This document shows, piece by piece, positions 33,098 through 39,554 of a stretch of 39,554 bases of DNA (positions within the stretch are counted from its first letter, which is position 1; each line of letters starts with the position of its first letter). Origin of the DNA: Nanobdellota archaeon. GTDB lineage: Archaea > Nanobdellota > Nanobdellia > Pacearchaeales > GW2011-AR1. The stretch spans positions 1-39,554 of the forward strand of contig JAHISS010000107.1 of NCBI GenBank assembly GCA_018817905.1, in the 5' to 3' direction. The position numbers were made by a program, and so were the translations under genes. The notes beneath the pieces were generated by a model, which was given only the letters and a program-made list of their open reading frames with translations, made no database searches and was not told the origin of the DNA.

Positions 33098-33570
33098 TTT
33101 ATCACTTTTAATTTCACATGAATTTCTTTAAAAACTCCGCGAATAACTAAACTTAACTTCCTTCTTAAAAACTTAGGAATATATACACCAAAATTTGGTG
33201 ATGGTTCAACTTCTAATTCGACAATTTCCCACCCTTTATTTTCTTCTCCCCAGTCTGTTACCGGCATTGTTAAATATTCAAATGTAGCTTCTGCAAAATA
33301 ACTAACATGCCCAAGCATACTAAATGAACCCTCATTATTAAAATGAGGTACATAAATCTCTATTATTCCATTAGTCTTACAAATCCTGTGTAATTCATTT
33401 AACACATTTTCTGTCCATCTTAAATGTTCTAATACATCTCTTGTAAAAATATAATCATAAGTATTATCCTTAATTGGATATGGAAATACCTCAAAATCAA
33501 AATCTTTTTTATCAAAATTATCAAACCCTTCCTTTATATCCAATCCGCATCCAAAATTTAACTTTTTCAT
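33094..33570 (-). CDS. Small class I SAM methyltransferase
   Basis: A 158-residue methyltransferase-11-like protein. The SAM motif is compressed (KLNFGCGLDIKEGFDNFD), with VFPYPIKDNTYDYIFTRDVLEHL as motif IV, and IEIYVPHFNNEGS later. It lacks most of the N-terminal helix of full-length enzymes, a common form in glycan loci. It is coupled at both ends: the ATG overlaps the stop of a 39-codon ORF and its stop overlaps the radical SAM start. Substrate unknown. Confidence 0.75.
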   Translation of the reverse strand: MKKLNFGCGLDIKEGFDNFDKKDFDFEVFPYPIKDNTYDYIFTRDVLEHLRWTENVLNELHRICKTNGIIEIYVPHFNNEGSFSMLGHVSYFAEATFEYLTMPVTDWGEENKGWEIVELEVEPSPNFGVYIPKFLRRKLSLVIRGVFKEIHVKLKVIK

Positions 33571-33686
33571 TTTTTTCGGTAAATGTTCCTCCCTCTAAAT
33601 TGTTTTGGTATTTCCTTTTTATATTCGCCGTAATAAACTTCCTTGTGTGTTTGTTCTGTTCCCATATTCGTTGTTTGTTCTTTCAT
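33567..33686 (-). CDS. 39-residue small ORF coupled to the methyltransferase
   Basis: ATG at 33686, TGA at 33567-33569 overlapping the ATG of the methyltransferase (ATGA). The peptide begins MKEQTTNMGTEQTHKEVYYG and is charged and tyrosine/lysine-rich, unlike random translation of AT-rich spacer. Upstream, GGCGTTAAA gives no clear ribosome site. No family is recognised. It may be a real small protein or a leader that sets methyltransferase translation. Confidence 0.4.
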   Translation of the reverse strand: MKEQTTNMGTEQTHKEVYYGEYKKEIPKQFRGRNIYRKK

Positions 33687-33755
33687 TTTAACGCCCCATT
33701 CCCTTTTCAGACATATTACTTATATTCTCTAATCAGCTCGGGTTTGTTTCTACTC

Positions 33756-33771
33756 GGCTATTTATATGCTC
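33756..33771 (-). promoter_or_regulatory. TATA-like site before the small ORF-methyltransferase-radical SAM operon
   Basis: On the minus strand GAGCATATAAATAGCC is a strong TATA match about 70-85 bases before the small ORF, predicting a start near 33730 and a leader of about 45 bases. Confidence 0.45.
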
Positions 33772-33791
33772 TTTCTCATTCCATTCTTTAT

Positions 33792-34721
33792 TTAGTCCTC
33801 ATTTCCATTTTTTAACAAATCTCTCATATTAATTAATTCAATTTTTCCTTTTTTCTTTAACTTAAGAACAGTATTTAAAATTATCTTTAAATTTTTCAAA
33901 CTTTTAAAGGTGAAGTCATGGCAACAAAGACAATATACTGCGTTTTTATCACGTTTATTTGCATTTTCTTCTATATCTTTTAATATTCTTTTTATCCTGC
34001 CTGGCTTACTTGTTCCATCAAAAGTAGATGAAACATGCACAAAGGTTAATCCGTATCTTTTAAATGGAGGAATAACTTTAAATTTGTGAGTCATTTTTTT
34101 TGGAAAATCCTCCAGCCCGGTATACCTTATAATCTTAAAACCATTTTTTCTTAAAGCAGAATATAGGACAGAAGGATTAGACTTGTCTTCAGTTATATTA
34201 AACGGAGAAGAACATGAAACAGGGCTTACTCCTATTTTATTTGCTGCATTTTTTGCAGCGCGTATACCTGAATCAACGATTTTTGATTCTTCTAATGGCC
34301 AACACTCATGTGCAAAACCATGGATTCCCAAATCAAAAAGGGGATTGTTTTTCATCTCTTTTTCTATAAAGTCTCCAAGGTAGAGTCCCGGATATTCAGA
34401 ATAGCCTGATTTAGGATCCCAGTAATACCAATTTTTTTTAAAAAACCATTTTGCTTTGGGTTTTAATTCATTAAAATGCGGCCATCCATTACAAGACTTT
34501 AAATAAAGATGCCCAGTAATGTTAAATGTTGCAGGAATTTGATTTTCCTTAAAAAATGTTACTAGATTTTTAAGGCCTTGGCGATTTTTAGCATAGATAA
34601 ATTTACCTCTTATTTTATTAAGGCGCCATTTTATTTGATAAATTTTAGAAAAACTATAAAACGGATTTTGAATATACTTCCAAAAGTCTGCTTCCGTATC
34701 GACGCTTAATAAGAACCTCAT
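33792..34721 (-). CDS. Polysaccharide deacetylase-like (NodB/CE4) protein
   Basis: A 309-residue NodB-homology protein. LLSVDTEAD holds the acidic residues of the first motif, TFNITGHLYL is the strand after it, and LGIHGFAHE supplies the His-x3-His metal pair; SCSSPFNITEDKSNP and CLCCHDFTF mark later strands. It has no signal peptide, so it probably acts in the cytoplasm on a nucleotide- or lipid-linked sugar; the family includes de-N-acetylases. Divergent from the FemAB-methyltransferase gene across an AT-rich promoter. Confidence 0.8.
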   Translation of the reverse strand: MRFLLSVDTEADFWKYIQNPFYSFSKIYQIKWRLNKIRGKFIYAKNRQGLKNLVTFFKENQIPATFNITGHLYLKSCNGWPHFNELKPKAKWFFKKNWYYWDPKSGYSEYPGLYLGDFIEKEMKNNPLFDLGIHGFAHECWPLEESKIVDSGIRAAKNAANKIGVSPVSCSSPFNITEDKSNPSVLYSALRKNGFKIIRYTGLEDFPKKMTHKFKVIPPFKRYGLTFVHVSSTFDGTSKPGRIKRILKDIEENANKRDKNAVYCLCCHDFTFKSLKNLKIILNTVLKLKKKGKIELINMRDLLKNGNED

Positions 34722-34736
34722 TTTGGAGGGAGAACA

Positions 34737-34755
34737 AATATATTTTTAAATATAT
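34737..34755. promoter_or_regulatory. Shared divergent TATA region
   Basis: AATATATTTTTAAATATAT is nearly palindromic and lies 17-35 bases before the ATG at 34772 (plus) and 16-34 bases before the ATG at 34721 (minus), so it can serve both genes. Confidence 0.5.
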
Positions 34756-34771
34756 AGTCTTACTTTAGATT

Positions 34772-36070
34772 ATGAAGTGGAAAGGATTTAAAGACATACA
34801 AGCCACAATTATTATAGATCTTAGTTTGTCTGAAGCGGAGCTTTTAAAAAACGCAGATAGAAGCAGGAGAAAGAATGTAAAAAAGGCTGAAAATGTGGGG
34901 CTTTTATTTCAAGAGGTAAAAACAAAAGAAGAGTTAGACAAATGGTATCTAATCTATCAAAAAGTGTGGAAAGCGGGGGGAATAGAATCGCAAGATATCA
35001 GTGAATTTAAAAAAGAGAATTATAAATTAGTTGTAGTAAAAAAAAGGGGCAAAATCCTGGGCGGTGGGATTATTGAAGAATTAAAAGATAAAATTGTCTT
35101 TAAGGCGTTTGCTTCTCTAATTGAGTTCCAAGACTTGAGGGTGAATGACTTTTTATATTGGAATGCTATTTTATACGGAAAAAAACTTGGGAAAAAATAT
35201 GTGGATCTTGGGGGCTGGCAGATTAAATCTCGAGGGCATCTTGCTGGAATCAATGAATTTAAAGAAAAATGGGGTGGAAAGGTTGTATATTACTATATTT
35301 ACAGCAAAAACCCAGCATACATTCTTGGAAGAAAAGCGATTAGGAACTTCGCATTTGGAAGATGGTTCTGGGATAGAATCAAAGGAAGACCTATTCAAAG
35401 AAGAAGTAAACATAAAAAAAACAAAAACGAATATGAGAATAAAGAATCAATTCAGCATTTCTCTACAATTAATAAAATTTTTGAAAAAGAAAAATATCTA
35501 ATTGAAAAGTATTTCAAAGGGAAAATTTTAGATTTGGGTTGTGGATGTGGAAGAACAACTAAAGAATTGTTCGATAGGGGTTATGATGTCGTGGGGGTAG
35601 AAATAGTTGAAGATATGGTTAAAGCGGCTAAAGACAATTTTCCTCAAATAAATTTTGAAATAGGCGATGCCTGCGATTTAAAATTCTCCAATGAGAGTTT
35701 TGATATTGTCTTTTTTTCTTACAATGGATTAGATTACATCTATCCCGAAAAAGAGAGAATTCGAGCATTGGAAGAAATTGAAAGAGCTTTAAAAAAGGGG
35801 GGATATTTTATTTATAGCTCCCATGACCCTTCTGTTTTAGTAAAAAAATTTAGACCTAAGTTTATTTTTAGAAATCTCATGAAGGGATCCATTTTTTCAA
35901 GATACAAATATGAACAGCAACCTTTCGGTGGATTCTATACATACTATGGTAATTTGAAGAAACAGAGGGATCTGATTGAAAAAAATACCTCCTTGAAGTA
36001 TGTTGAAACTAAGAGAGATAACCCAAAAGATTTACATCCTTATTATGTTTTTAAGAAAAATGGAAAATAA
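34772..36070 (+). CDS. FemAB/GNAT-like acyl- or aminoacyl-transferase fused to SAM methyltransferase
   Basis: A 432-residue two-domain protein. Residues 1-215 resemble FemAB-type GNAT enzymes (SRRKNVKKAENVGL, FLYWNAILYGKKLGKKYVDLGG, GINEFKEKWGGKVV), which attach amino acids or acyl groups to cell-wall precursors or sugars. A lysine-rich linker follows, and from about residue 230 comes a class I methyltransferase with ILDLGCGCGRTTKELFDRG (motif I near residue 252) and FDIVFFSYNGLDYI. No stop or frame break lies between them. It overlaps the next methyltransferase gene by 11 bases. A sugar N-acyl/N-methyl modification is conceivable. Confidence 0.75.
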   Translation: MKWKGFKDIQATIIIDLSLSEAELLKNADRSRRKNVKKAENVGLLFQEVKTKEELDKWYLIYQKVWKAGGIESQDISEFKKENYKLVVVKKRGKILGGGIIEELKDKIVFKAFASLIEFQDLRVNDFLYWNAILYGKKLGKKYVDLGGWQIKSRGHLAGINEFKEKWGGKVVYYYIYSKNPAYILGRKAIRNFAFGRWFWDRIKGRPIQRRSKHKKNKNEYENKESIQHFSTINKIFEKEKYLIEKYFKGKILDLGCGCGRTTKELFDRGYDVVGVEIVEDMVKAAKDNFPQINFEIGDACDLKFSNESFDIVFFSYNGLDYIYPEKERIRALEEIERALKKGGYFIYSSHDPSVLVKKFRPKFIFRNLMKGSIFSRYKYEQQPFGGFYTYYGNLKKQRDLIEKNTSLKYVETKRDNPKDLHPYYVFKKNGK

Positions 36071-36638
36071 AGTGCCTCTTGGGATGAAGGATAGACCTAA
36101 GCAGATTCTTAACTTGGTTCCGAAAGATGTTAAAACTGTCTTAGACATTGGATCAGTTAAACCAAGTCTGTTCTCAGAGAGATATAAAACGTTAACGATG
36201 GATTATTCAAACGCCGATATAATGATGGATTTAAACGGGCTGCAAAAAATTCCCCTTCGAAGTAAGTCTATAAATTTAGTTGTCTTGTCTCAAATATTAG
36301 AGCATCTTTTTGAATTTGAAAACCTTATAGCTGAAGCAAAAAGAATTTCTAATAAATATATTTTGGTAGGACTACCCAACGAGTTTACAATAGATAATAG
36401 AATAAAATTTTTGTTTGGTGTACCCCCCAGTCTGAAAGGATACGACAAAAATGGACATAAATATTTGTTTGATATCCAAAGTGCGGAAGAATTGATTCAG
36501 CTTTTTTTTAAAGGTTATTTAAAGAAATACTTCCTTTTTGGGGTAACTGGGGGGAGATATCTACCCCTCGCGACGAGAAGGATTTTAGCAAGATTTATTC
36601 CTGGACTTTTTGCTGCACAGATATATTATTTAATATAA
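36060..36638 (+). CDS. SAM methyltransferase-like protein
   Basis: A 192-residue methyltransferase-11-like protein with VLDIGSVKPSLFSERY in place of the glycine-rich motif I, DLNGLQKIPLRSKS, then LVVLSQILEHLFE. The degenerate motif I (only one Gly) raises doubt about SAM binding. The C-terminal 60 residues are hydrophobic-basic and may contact the membrane. The ATG at 36060 overlaps the FemAB-methyltransferase stop by 11 bases; the longer frame from 36000 is rejected. Confidence 0.68.
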   Translation: MENKVPLGMKDRPKQILNLVPKDVKTVLDIGSVKPSLFSERYKTLTMDYSNADIMMDLNGLQKIPLRSKSINLVVLSQILEHLFEFENLIAEAKRISNKYILVGLPNEFTIDNRIKFLFGVPPSLKGYDKNGHKYLFDIQSAEELIQLFFKGYLKKYFLFGVTGGRYLPLATRRILARFIPGLFAAQIYYLI

Positions 36639-36728
36639 AATTGAAAGTACGTGCTAAACTTTATAAGCTTCTTTTTTATTAGCTTACAAAGAATAAAAAC
36701 AGTAACTCAAATGGAATCCTTTAAAATG

Positions 36729-36875
36729 CCGTTAATAAAGAACGATTGTCTTAAAGATAAGGCTATCTCTTCGGGAGTATCCAGGGAAATTAAGAAAAAA
36801 CATCCTGATTCAAAAATAACTGTGCTTTGTTCATTAATTAATAAGGAACTGATTGAAAAGAATAAAAATAAAAAG
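36729..36875 (+). pseudogene. Duplicated 5' fragment of the heptosyltransferase gene
   Basis: This stretch matches 38440-38580 without gaps over 141 bases, with a 43-base identical run (36792-36834 against 38503-38545) and roughly 85-90 percent identity by eye. The encoded REIKKKHPDSKITVLC and INKELIEKNKN occur in both. It has lost the family's Gly-Asp (DKA for DMV) and stops abruptly where the radical SAM start begins, so it is a decayed remnant. The frame from a GTG at 36651 runs through it into the radical SAM gene, giving a false 579-residue protein. Confidence 0.85.
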
Positions 36876-38390
36876 ATGACCAAAATCGTACTAATTTCAC
36901 TTTATGATACCGCTTCTATTGGGCCTAGAATTCTGCATAAAGTTCTTGATGAAAAAGGGTATGAAGTGCATAGTATCTTCTTTAAATCTGGAAACTTGAC
37001 AAATGTGACAAAAAAGGAAGTTAAACTTTTGCTGGATAAAATTAACGAGATTAAACCTCAATTGATTGGCATTAGTTTAAGATCGAGATGTTTTAAAATT
37101 GCAACCAGATTAACAAAAGATATCAGAAAAGAAATAGATACCAAGATAATTTGGGGAGGGGTGCATCCCACCATAAAGCCAATGGACTGCTTAAAGTTTG
37201 CAGATATGATCTGTATAGGTGAGGGAGAAGAAGCATTGGTGAATCTTGCTGATTTAATAGATAAAAAGAAGAGTATTGAGAACGTTAAGAATATTTGGAT
37301 AAAATTTGGCAAAAAGATAATTAAAAATGATTTAGCACATTTAGAAGAGGACTTAGATAAAATTCCCTTTCCTGATTTTTCTGATTCAAACAAGTACTAT
37401 GTAGAAGATAATAAATGTTCTTGTGAGAATATATTCCCAGATCATCAAATAGTTTATACAATTATGACCACAAGAGGTTGTCCTTTTTCCTGTTCTTTTT
37501 GTAATGGGGGATCTTTGAGGGAGATTTATCACGGCAAAGGTAGGTATCTCAGAAGGAGGAGTGTGGAAAATGTGATAGAAGAATTAGTACTAGCAAAGAA
37601 AAGTTGGCCCTCAATCAAAAAAGTATATTTCATTGATGATGTTTTTTCTTATGATCTTGAATGGATTAAAAAGTTTAATCCATTATATAAGAGACATATT
37701 GGTCTTCCTTTTTATTGCTATGTTCACCCCGTTTATGTTAAGGATGAAACTATAAAAGTTCTGAAAGATATGGCATTATACGAAGTTAATATTGGAATAC
37801 AAAGTGGTTCTGAAAAGCTTCGAAAGGAAATTTATCATCGACCAGAATCTAATGAACAAATCGTCAATTCCATTAAAATCCTGAATAAATATAAGATTAG
37901 GGCTGTTTGCGATTTAATACTGGGAAATCCTTATGAAACTGAATCTGACAAGAAAGAAAACCTTAATTTACTGGTGAAATTGCCTAAGCCAATAATTTTG
38001 CTTACGTATAACCTCCTATTCTTCCCTAACAAGCTTACTGAAATGGCATTAGAAGACGGACTTATCAGTGAAAAAGACCTTGAAGAAAATAAAGAAAGAG
38101 TATACCACAGATGGGATGATAAATTTTTACAGAATTTTTCAAATACAGACTTGCTTTGGAATGGCCTTTACTATCTTGCATCAAAAGGATATCCTGATTG
38201 GTTAATTAAATGGTGTTATAAATCAATGAAAAAAAATCCTGCTATTTTAGTCTCATTAGTAAAGGGGATTGAAAGAAAGAACTTGCTTATATCCTCAGTT
38301 CCAAAGATAATGGGATATGTTAAAAGGAAGCAGTTTAAATTATTATTTGCTAAACTAAAGAGAAATTTAAGACTAACATCTCTTCGTTAA
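36876..38390 (+). CDS. B12-binding-domain radical SAM protein (5)
   Basis: A 504-residue cobalamin-type radical SAM enzyme: TKIVLISLYDTASIGPRIL, WGGVHPTIKPMDC and GEGEE in the N domain; CPFSCSFC (Cys202, Cys206, Cys209) and GIQSGSEKLRKEIYHRPES in the barrel. It is a paralogue of protein 3 (25567). I start it at the ATG at 36876, where the family domain begins; upstream in-frame codons belong to the duplicated heptosyltransferase fragment. No clear ribosome site precedes this ATG, so expression may use the remnant's start and a fused leader. One base separates it from the heptosyltransferase gene at 38392. Confidence 0.83.
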   Translation: MTKIVLISLYDTASIGPRILHKVLDEKGYEVHSIFFKSGNLTNVTKKEVKLLLDKINEIKPQLIGISLRSRCFKIATRLTKDIRKEIDTKIIWGGVHPTIKPMDCLKFADMICIGEGEEALVNLADLIDKKKSIENVKNIWIKFGKKIIKNDLAHLEEDLDKIPFPDFSDSNKYYVEDNKCSCENIFPDHQIVYTIMTTRGCPFSCSFCNGGSLREIYHGKGRYLRRRSVENVIEELVLAKKSWPSIKKVYFIDDVFSYDLEWIKKFNPLYKRHIGLPFYCYVHPVYVKDETIKVLKDMALYEVNIGIQSGSEKLRKEIYHRPESNEQIVNSIKILNKYKIRAVCDLILGNPYETESDKKENLNLLVKLPKPIILLTYNLLFFPNKLTEMALEDGLISEKDLEENKERVYHRWDDKFLQNFSNTDLLWNGLYYLASKGYPDWLIKWCYKSMKKNPAILVSLVKGIERKNLLISSVPKIMGYVKRKQFKLLFAKLKRNLRLTSLR

Positions 38391-38391
38391 A

Positions 38392-39429
38392 ATGAAAATG
38401 ATTAAAACAAGTGAAAAAGTAAGAAGACCGATTAAAATAATTCTTATAAGGAATGATTGCATCGGGGATATGGTTATTTCTTCAGGAGTATTCAGAGAAA
38501 TCAAGAAAAAACATCCTGATTCAAAAATAACTGTGCTTTGTTCATCAATTAATAAGGAATTGATTGAAAAGAATAAGAATGTTGATGGCATAATTGTGTG
38601 CAATCCATTCTGGAGGGAGAAAACAATAGCATCATTTAATAACTACTTTAAGATAATCAAGAGAATAAAAAAAGAGAAGTTTGACATAGGTATTGATTTA
38701 AGATCAAGCTATATGACTCTTTTTTTCTTCTTGTATCTTGGGAGAATAAAGAAAAGAGTAGCATACTATGACCATCCTTTTAATAAGTCCAAAAGATTCC
38801 TGACTGATGCTCTTCCTTATAAAAATAACATAACCATTCATGCGAGCATTAATGATTTGAATTTGGTTAACTTTGCATTGAATATGGACAACAAGGACAA
38901 TTGGCCGGATATCGTGACTGACAAAGAGGATGTAAACAATCTAAAAGCTTTTGTAAATCAAGATTCCAACATGCTAAAGCCGTTTATATGCATTGTCCCT
39001 GACGCTAGTTCTGAAAGAAAACAATGGTCCTTAAACAAATTTAATAACATTATTAAGTATATTAGAGGTGGTTATCCTGAATATGACATTTTTTTGGTTG
39101 GAAGTAATGCAAAAAAGATAAATTATCTTTGGAAGAGGAATAGAGGAGCTATAAGATGTATAAATCAAAGTCTTAGAATGGTTTATCTTCTTTTCAAGCG
39201 TAGTAATTTAATAATTGCTCCGGATGGTGGTCCCATGCATTTAGCATGGGCTGCTAAAACAAAGTTAATTGCATTAATTCCCAAATATCTAAGTTTGGAG
39301 CATATGGGGCCTTTAAACAAAAATTCTCACGTCATATACAGTGAGATAAGTGAAATAAAAACTGATGAAATAAAGAAATTGATTGATAACATACTTATAA
39401 GAGACAGGCAAGAGATACTGTCCAATTAA
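38392..39429 (+). CDS. GT9 heptosyltransferase-like glycosyltransferase (2)
   Basis: A 345-residue GT-B protein of the ADP-heptose:LPS heptosyltransferase family. IKIILIRNDCIGDMVISSG carries the family's N-terminal Gly-Asp; the C domain has IVPDASSERKQWSLNKF and IIAPDGGPMHLAWAAKTK, the ADP-sugar site. The ATG at 38392 or the one two codons later is possible. Its last five residues and stop are supplied by the IS end (ILSN then TAA), identical to the end of prs, so a few native C-terminal residues have been lost or replaced. Its 5' end is duplicated at 36729. With HldE it could add a heptose to the glycan. Confidence 0.88.
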   Translation: MKMIKTSEKVRRPIKIILIRNDCIGDMVISSGVFREIKKKHPDSKITVLCSSINKELIEKNKNVDGIIVCNPFWREKTIASFNNYFKIIKRIKKEKFDIGIDLRSSYMTLFFFLYLGRIKKRVAYYDHPFNKSKRFLTDALPYKNNITIHASINDLNLVNFALNMDNKDNWPDIVTDKEDVNNLKAFVNQDSNMLKPFICIVPDASSERKQWSLNKFNNIIKYIRGGYPEYDIFLVGSNAKKINYLWKRNRGAIRCINQSLRMVYLLFKRSNLIIAPDGGPMHLAWAAKTKLIALIPKYLSLEHMGPLNKNSHVIYSEISEIKTDEIKKLIDNILIRDRQEILSN

Positions 39430-39554
39430 CGTCAGATTTATATAGTTTGATAGTTTAACCTCTCTGAAAGGAGGTTAATGCTATGAAAACAAAATGCCAA
39501 TTTTGTAAGAAATTGTCTGCAGTAAAACAAGGTTATAGAAAAAACAAAGTTGGA
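39414..39554 (+). mobile_element. IS element end, right copy (truncated by window edge)
   Basis: Starts GATACTGTCCAATTAACGTC inside the heptosyltransferase stop region, has a TATA-like ATTTATATA, then AAAGGAGGT before the transposase ATG at 39483. It is the inverted counterpart of bases 1-139. Only 141 bases of the element are seen. Confidence 0.8.
39483..39554 (+). CDS. Transposase N-terminal fragment with zinc ribbon (partial)
   Basis: Twenty-four codons from ATG to the window edge, identical in protein sequence to the fragment at 1-70 over the shared part and opening MKTKCQFCKKLSAV. A perfect AAAGGAGGT lies 8 bases upstream. The catalytic domain is not in the window. Confidence 0.65.
   Translation, partial: MKTKCQFCKKLSAVKQGYRKNKVG

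Noticed and set aside
29206..33686. RiPP cluster around the SPASM and B12 radical SAM genes
   Set aside because: No precursor with a leader-core layout, no protease and no recognition element; glycosyltransferases dominate. Only the 39-codon ORF keeps the idea alive at low weight.
36651..36875. N-terminal 75 residues of a 579-residue radical SAM frame
   Set aside because: They are a copy of the heptosyltransferase N terminus in the same frame and not part of the radical SAM family.
1..39554. Window as one giant composite transposon or as a circular replicon
   Set aside because: Housekeeping genes fill it, the IS copies are diverged and inverted, and the ends do not overlap in direct orientation.

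Overview
The window looks like part of a small-genome, AT-rich archaeon, most likely a DPANN lineage near Woesearchaeota or Pacearchaeota. The lineage is inferred from gene content, not from a marker gene. The archaeal signs are an STT3/AglB oligosaccharyltransferase, an AglH-like GlcNAc-1-phosphate transferase, AT-rich TATA boxes 20-35 nt upstream of many start codons (often leaderless), QueC, and overlapping compact operons. I see no rRNA, tRNA or CRISPR array.

Layout. Bases 1-139 and 39414-39554 are two diverged copies, in inverted orientation, of the same insertion-sequence end. Each runs off the window after 23-24 codons of a zinc-ribbon transposase. On the minus strand, 124-2237 is a pentose-phosphate/PRPP operon (rpiB, rpe, prs), followed by a MazF-like toxin-antitoxin pair (2276-2790). 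On the plus strand, 2880-9594 holds a SpoIIM-like membrane protein and the N-glycosylation core: aglB, a polyprenyl-phosphate GlcNAc-1-P transferase, a flippase and a dolichyl-phosphate-sugar-synthase-like GT2.

From about 9.9 kb to the right end is a surface-glycan (or lipid/natural-product) locus. It has five B12-binding-type radical SAM enzymes (9999, 15136, 25567, 31544, 36876) and one SPASM-type radical SAM enzyme (29206). With them are GT2, GT4, GT9 and GT39-like glycosyltransferases, SAM methyltransferases including an FkbM type and a FemAB-methyltransferase fusion, a UDP-glucuronate-4-epimerase-like SDR and a polysaccharide-deacetylase-like protein. A bifunctional HldE (18405-19802) and two GT9 heptosyltransferase-like proteins suggest ADP-heptose chemistry, unusual for an archaeon. 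Housekeeping genes (two ferredoxins, queC, a nucleoside deoxyribosyltransferase) are scattered through it.

The genes fit a route in which AglH and GT2/GT4/GT9 enzymes build a lipid-linked glycan, radical SAM enzymes and methyltransferases modify it, the flippase moves it out, and AglB puts it on protein. That chain is inference.

The region shows much rearrangement: a complete IS5-family element with inverted repeats and a TTTA target duplication (21074-22220), a 5'-truncated GT2 pseudogene (20039-20680), a frame-broken small gene (9595-9868), and a duplicated 5' fragment of the terminal heptosyltransferase fused in frame to a radical SAM gene (36729-36875). A short repeated leader sequence lies just upstream of both rpe and hldE.
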